Source: UBA7657 sp049652985
Lineage (GTDB): Bacteria > Pseudomonadota > Alphaproteobacteria > Micavibrionales > Micavibrionaceae
Direction of reading: 5' to 3'
NCBI GenBank assembly: GCA_049652985.1
Contig: JBASFK010000005.1
Coordinates: 1-46,664, forward strand
Length of the DNA stretch: 46,664 nucleotides
Shown here one piece after another: positions 45,035-46,664 of the stretch (the first letter of the stretch is position 1; each line of letters begins with the position of its first letter). The position numbers were made by a program, and so were the translations under genes. The notes under the pieces were generated by a model that worked only from the letters and a program-made list of their open reading frames with translations, was not told the origin of the DNA and made no database searches.

Positions 45035-46664
45035 ATGGCCCAAAAGAACGTTTCAGCGGTTGCCGGTCGAGAACATGACCTGTTCAATCAGGCCCTGCAA
45101 TTTCACCGGTCCGGCCAAATACCGGAGGCCGAAAAACTTTACAGACAGATATTGTCCCTCAACCCGCGCTATGCACGCGCGCTGCATATGCTGGGCATTA
45201 TCGCCATGGATTTCAAGCATCCGGATCATGCCGAAGACCTTGTCCGGAAGGCCCTGGCCGAAGAAAGCACGCCTGCTTTCCACCACACGCTCGGGAACAT
45301 ACTGAACGCGCGCGGCAGGCTCGACGAGGCGATCGCTCACTATAAGAAAGCGCTGGAGAAGGCGCCCGACACGCCGGATTTCCTGAACAATCTTGGTGCG
45401 ACTCTCATCGCTCTTTGCCGTTATGACGAGGCGCTTCCCCTATTTCAGAAGATTCTTGAAAAAGATCCGAAGAACTTCAACGCGCTCAGCAATATAGGCG
45501 CGGTCCTACAAAACAGGAAACAGTACGAGGAAGCGCTTGAATATTACGCTCAGGCGATCACCGTAAAACCTGATGCCTTCAATGTGCGTTACAATGTGGC
45601 GCAGATATTCAAATCCCTGGGTAGACAAGCCGAAGCCCTGGCCGGTTATGAACAGGTGCTCGAACTCAAGCCGGATCATACCAACGCGCTGCTGAACGCG
45701 GCGCATATCCTACGCGTGCAAAACAGATTTGACGAAGCGATGGATTATTTCTCGAAAATCCCCACCCTCGACGCCGATGAGGAAACCCGCGCGAACGCCC
45801 ATGCGAATAGGGGCCAGATCCTGCACCGCAAGGGAAATTGCGAAGAGGCGATCCATGAGTACAAGCGCGCACTTGAACTTATGCCGGACACAGCGGAAAT
45901 CCTGAACAATCTGGGAGTCAGCTACAACGCCGTCGGCCAGTATGAACAGGCACTGGAATGTTATGAGAAATCCCTCGTGCTGCAACCCGGCACAGACGAG
46001 ACCTATAACAATATCAGCGGCACTCTCAAAAATCTGGGCCGACTAGAAGAATCGATGGCCTGCTGCCGAAAAGCCATGGAACTCGCTCCTCATAAATCAT
46101 GGATTTACAGCAATCTTCTGCTAGCGATGATTTATTCAGCTTCGGTGACGCCAGAGGATCTGCTGGCTGAAACACAGAAATTTAATGAAAAACACGCCAA
46201 GCCCGTTTTGCGCACAAGAGAACTCGCGCGCGACCCCGACCCCGACCGCAAGCTGAATATTGGCTATGTCACAGCCGATTTCTGCAAACATCCTGTCAAT
46301 TATTTCTTCGAGCCGCTGCTCAGCCTTCATGACCATGCGCAATTCGAAATCTACGCTTACGCAAACCTGGAGCGTGAGGATGAAATTACGGAGCGGCTCA
46401 GGAAAAAATTCGATCACTGGCACGATATCGCCTTCATGGATGACGACGCCGTGGCGGACCTGATCGAACGGGACAGGATCGATATCCTGATGGATATTTC
46501 AGGCCATACGCGAGGCAACAGGCTGATGGTTTTCGCACGGAAGGCTGCCCCCATCCAGGTCACATGGCTTGCCTATCCGGGCAGCACGGGCATGCAGGCA
46601 ATGGATTACAGGATTACGGATTCTTATGCCGAGCCGCCCGGCAAGACCGAGCAGTACAACGTGG
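45035..46664 (+). CDS. TPR protein with O-GlcNAc transferase-like domain (3' end outside window)
   Basis: From ATG 45035 the frame is open to the window edge (543 codons). It has about nine TPR units (for example HTLGNILNARGRLDEAIAHY, NNLGATLIALCRYDEALPLF, NLGVSYNAVGQYEQALECYE). After residue ~370 it enters the GT41 catalytic region: RKLNIGYVTADFCKHPVNYF, FEIYAYANLEREDEIT, LMDISGHTRGNRLMVFARKA and PIQVTWLAYPGSTGM. This is the SPINDLY/OGT-like family that adds sugars to proteins, in bacteria often flagellins or adhesins. Located beside the surface-fibre genes, it may glycosylate their products. AAGGA lies 12 bases upstream. Confidence 0.92.
   Translation, partial: MAQKNVSAVAGREHDLFNQALQFHRSGQIPEAEKLYRQILSLNPRYARALHMLGIIAMDFKHPDHAEDLVRKALAEESTPAFHHTLGNILNARGRLDEAIAHYKKALEKAPDTPDFLNNLGATLIALCRYDEALPLFQKILEKDPKNFNALSNIGAVLQNRKQYEEALEYYAQAITVKPDAFNVRYNVAQIFKSLGRQAEALAGYEQVLELKPDHTNALLNAAHILRVQNRFDEAMDYFSKIPTLDADEETRANAHANRGQILHRKGNCEEAIHEYKRALELMPDTAEILNNLGVSYNAVGQYEQALECYEKSLVLQPGTDETYNNISGTLKNLGRLEESMACCRKAMELAPHKSWIYSNLLLAMIYSASVTPEDLLAETQKFNEKHAKPVLRTRELARDPDPDRKLNIGYVTADFCKHPVNYFFEPLLSLHDHAQFEIYAYANLEREDEITERLRKKFDHWHDIAFMDDDAVADLIERDRIDILMDISGHTRGNRLMVFARKAAPIQVTWLAYPGSTGMQAMDYRITDSYAEPPGKTEQYNV

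Overview
The window is most of an integrated temperate phage (from the left edge to about 37.6 kb) followed by about 9 kb of host chromosome. The host looks like an alphaproteobacterium. The phage carries a GcrA-family regulator and a tail module ordered like the alphaproteobacterial gene transfer agents. The attachment site is the 3' part of a tRNA-Phe gene, and the chromosomal side holds classical Fur boxes and an O-GlcNAc-transferase-like TPR protein. I cannot name the genus. No integrase is visible; it and attL must lie left of the window.

Phage early region: positions 1-1855 hold a leftward operon of seven small, mostly overlapping genes. The last one encodes an NSG-repeat protein that runs off the left edge. 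The operon is read from a near-consensus promoter overlapped by an 18-bp operator. The same operator motif recurs between the repressor gene (2448-2849, leftward) and a Cro-like gene (2931-3188, rightward), giving two pairs of operators about 0.9 kb apart. Rightward early genes follow: small unknown proteins, an adenine-methyltransferase-like protein, DnaB-type helicase, GcrA-like factor, a replication initiator-like protein with an internal AT-rich patch, and a DUF6456-like protein. A terminator at 9445-9470 closes this block.

Phage late region: HNH nuclease, a possible cos area, lysine-rich protein, P27-type small terminase, large terminase, portal, ClpP-like protease and HK97-type capsid. 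An unusual cassette of two DUF115/Maf-like proteins, a methyltransferase and a glycosyltransferase comes next. Then come head-tail connectors and a siphovirus tail, including tail chaperones that appear to need a -1 frameshift, tape measure, DUF2460, DUF2163, NlpC-like and tail-tip proteins. After these are a lysozyme-like protein, overlapping spanins, a large repeat-rich fibre and a LamG protein. Several late proteins carry Sec signal peptides. The last rightward gene is a C5-cytosine methyltransferase. It is preceded by a densely folded leader and is overlapped in a second frame by another apparently genuine reading frame. A terminator, one small leftward gene and attR (tRNA-Phe 3' end, 37579-37623) end the prophage.

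Host region: two leftward genes of unknown function (a 604-aa membrane protein and a 237-aa secreted protein) face a small rightward membrane protein across three Fur-box-like sites. Further right are a large usher-like outer-membrane protein, a divergent secreted subunit-like protein (DUF4402-like) and the start of a TPR/O-GlcNAc-transferase-like gene that runs off the right edge.
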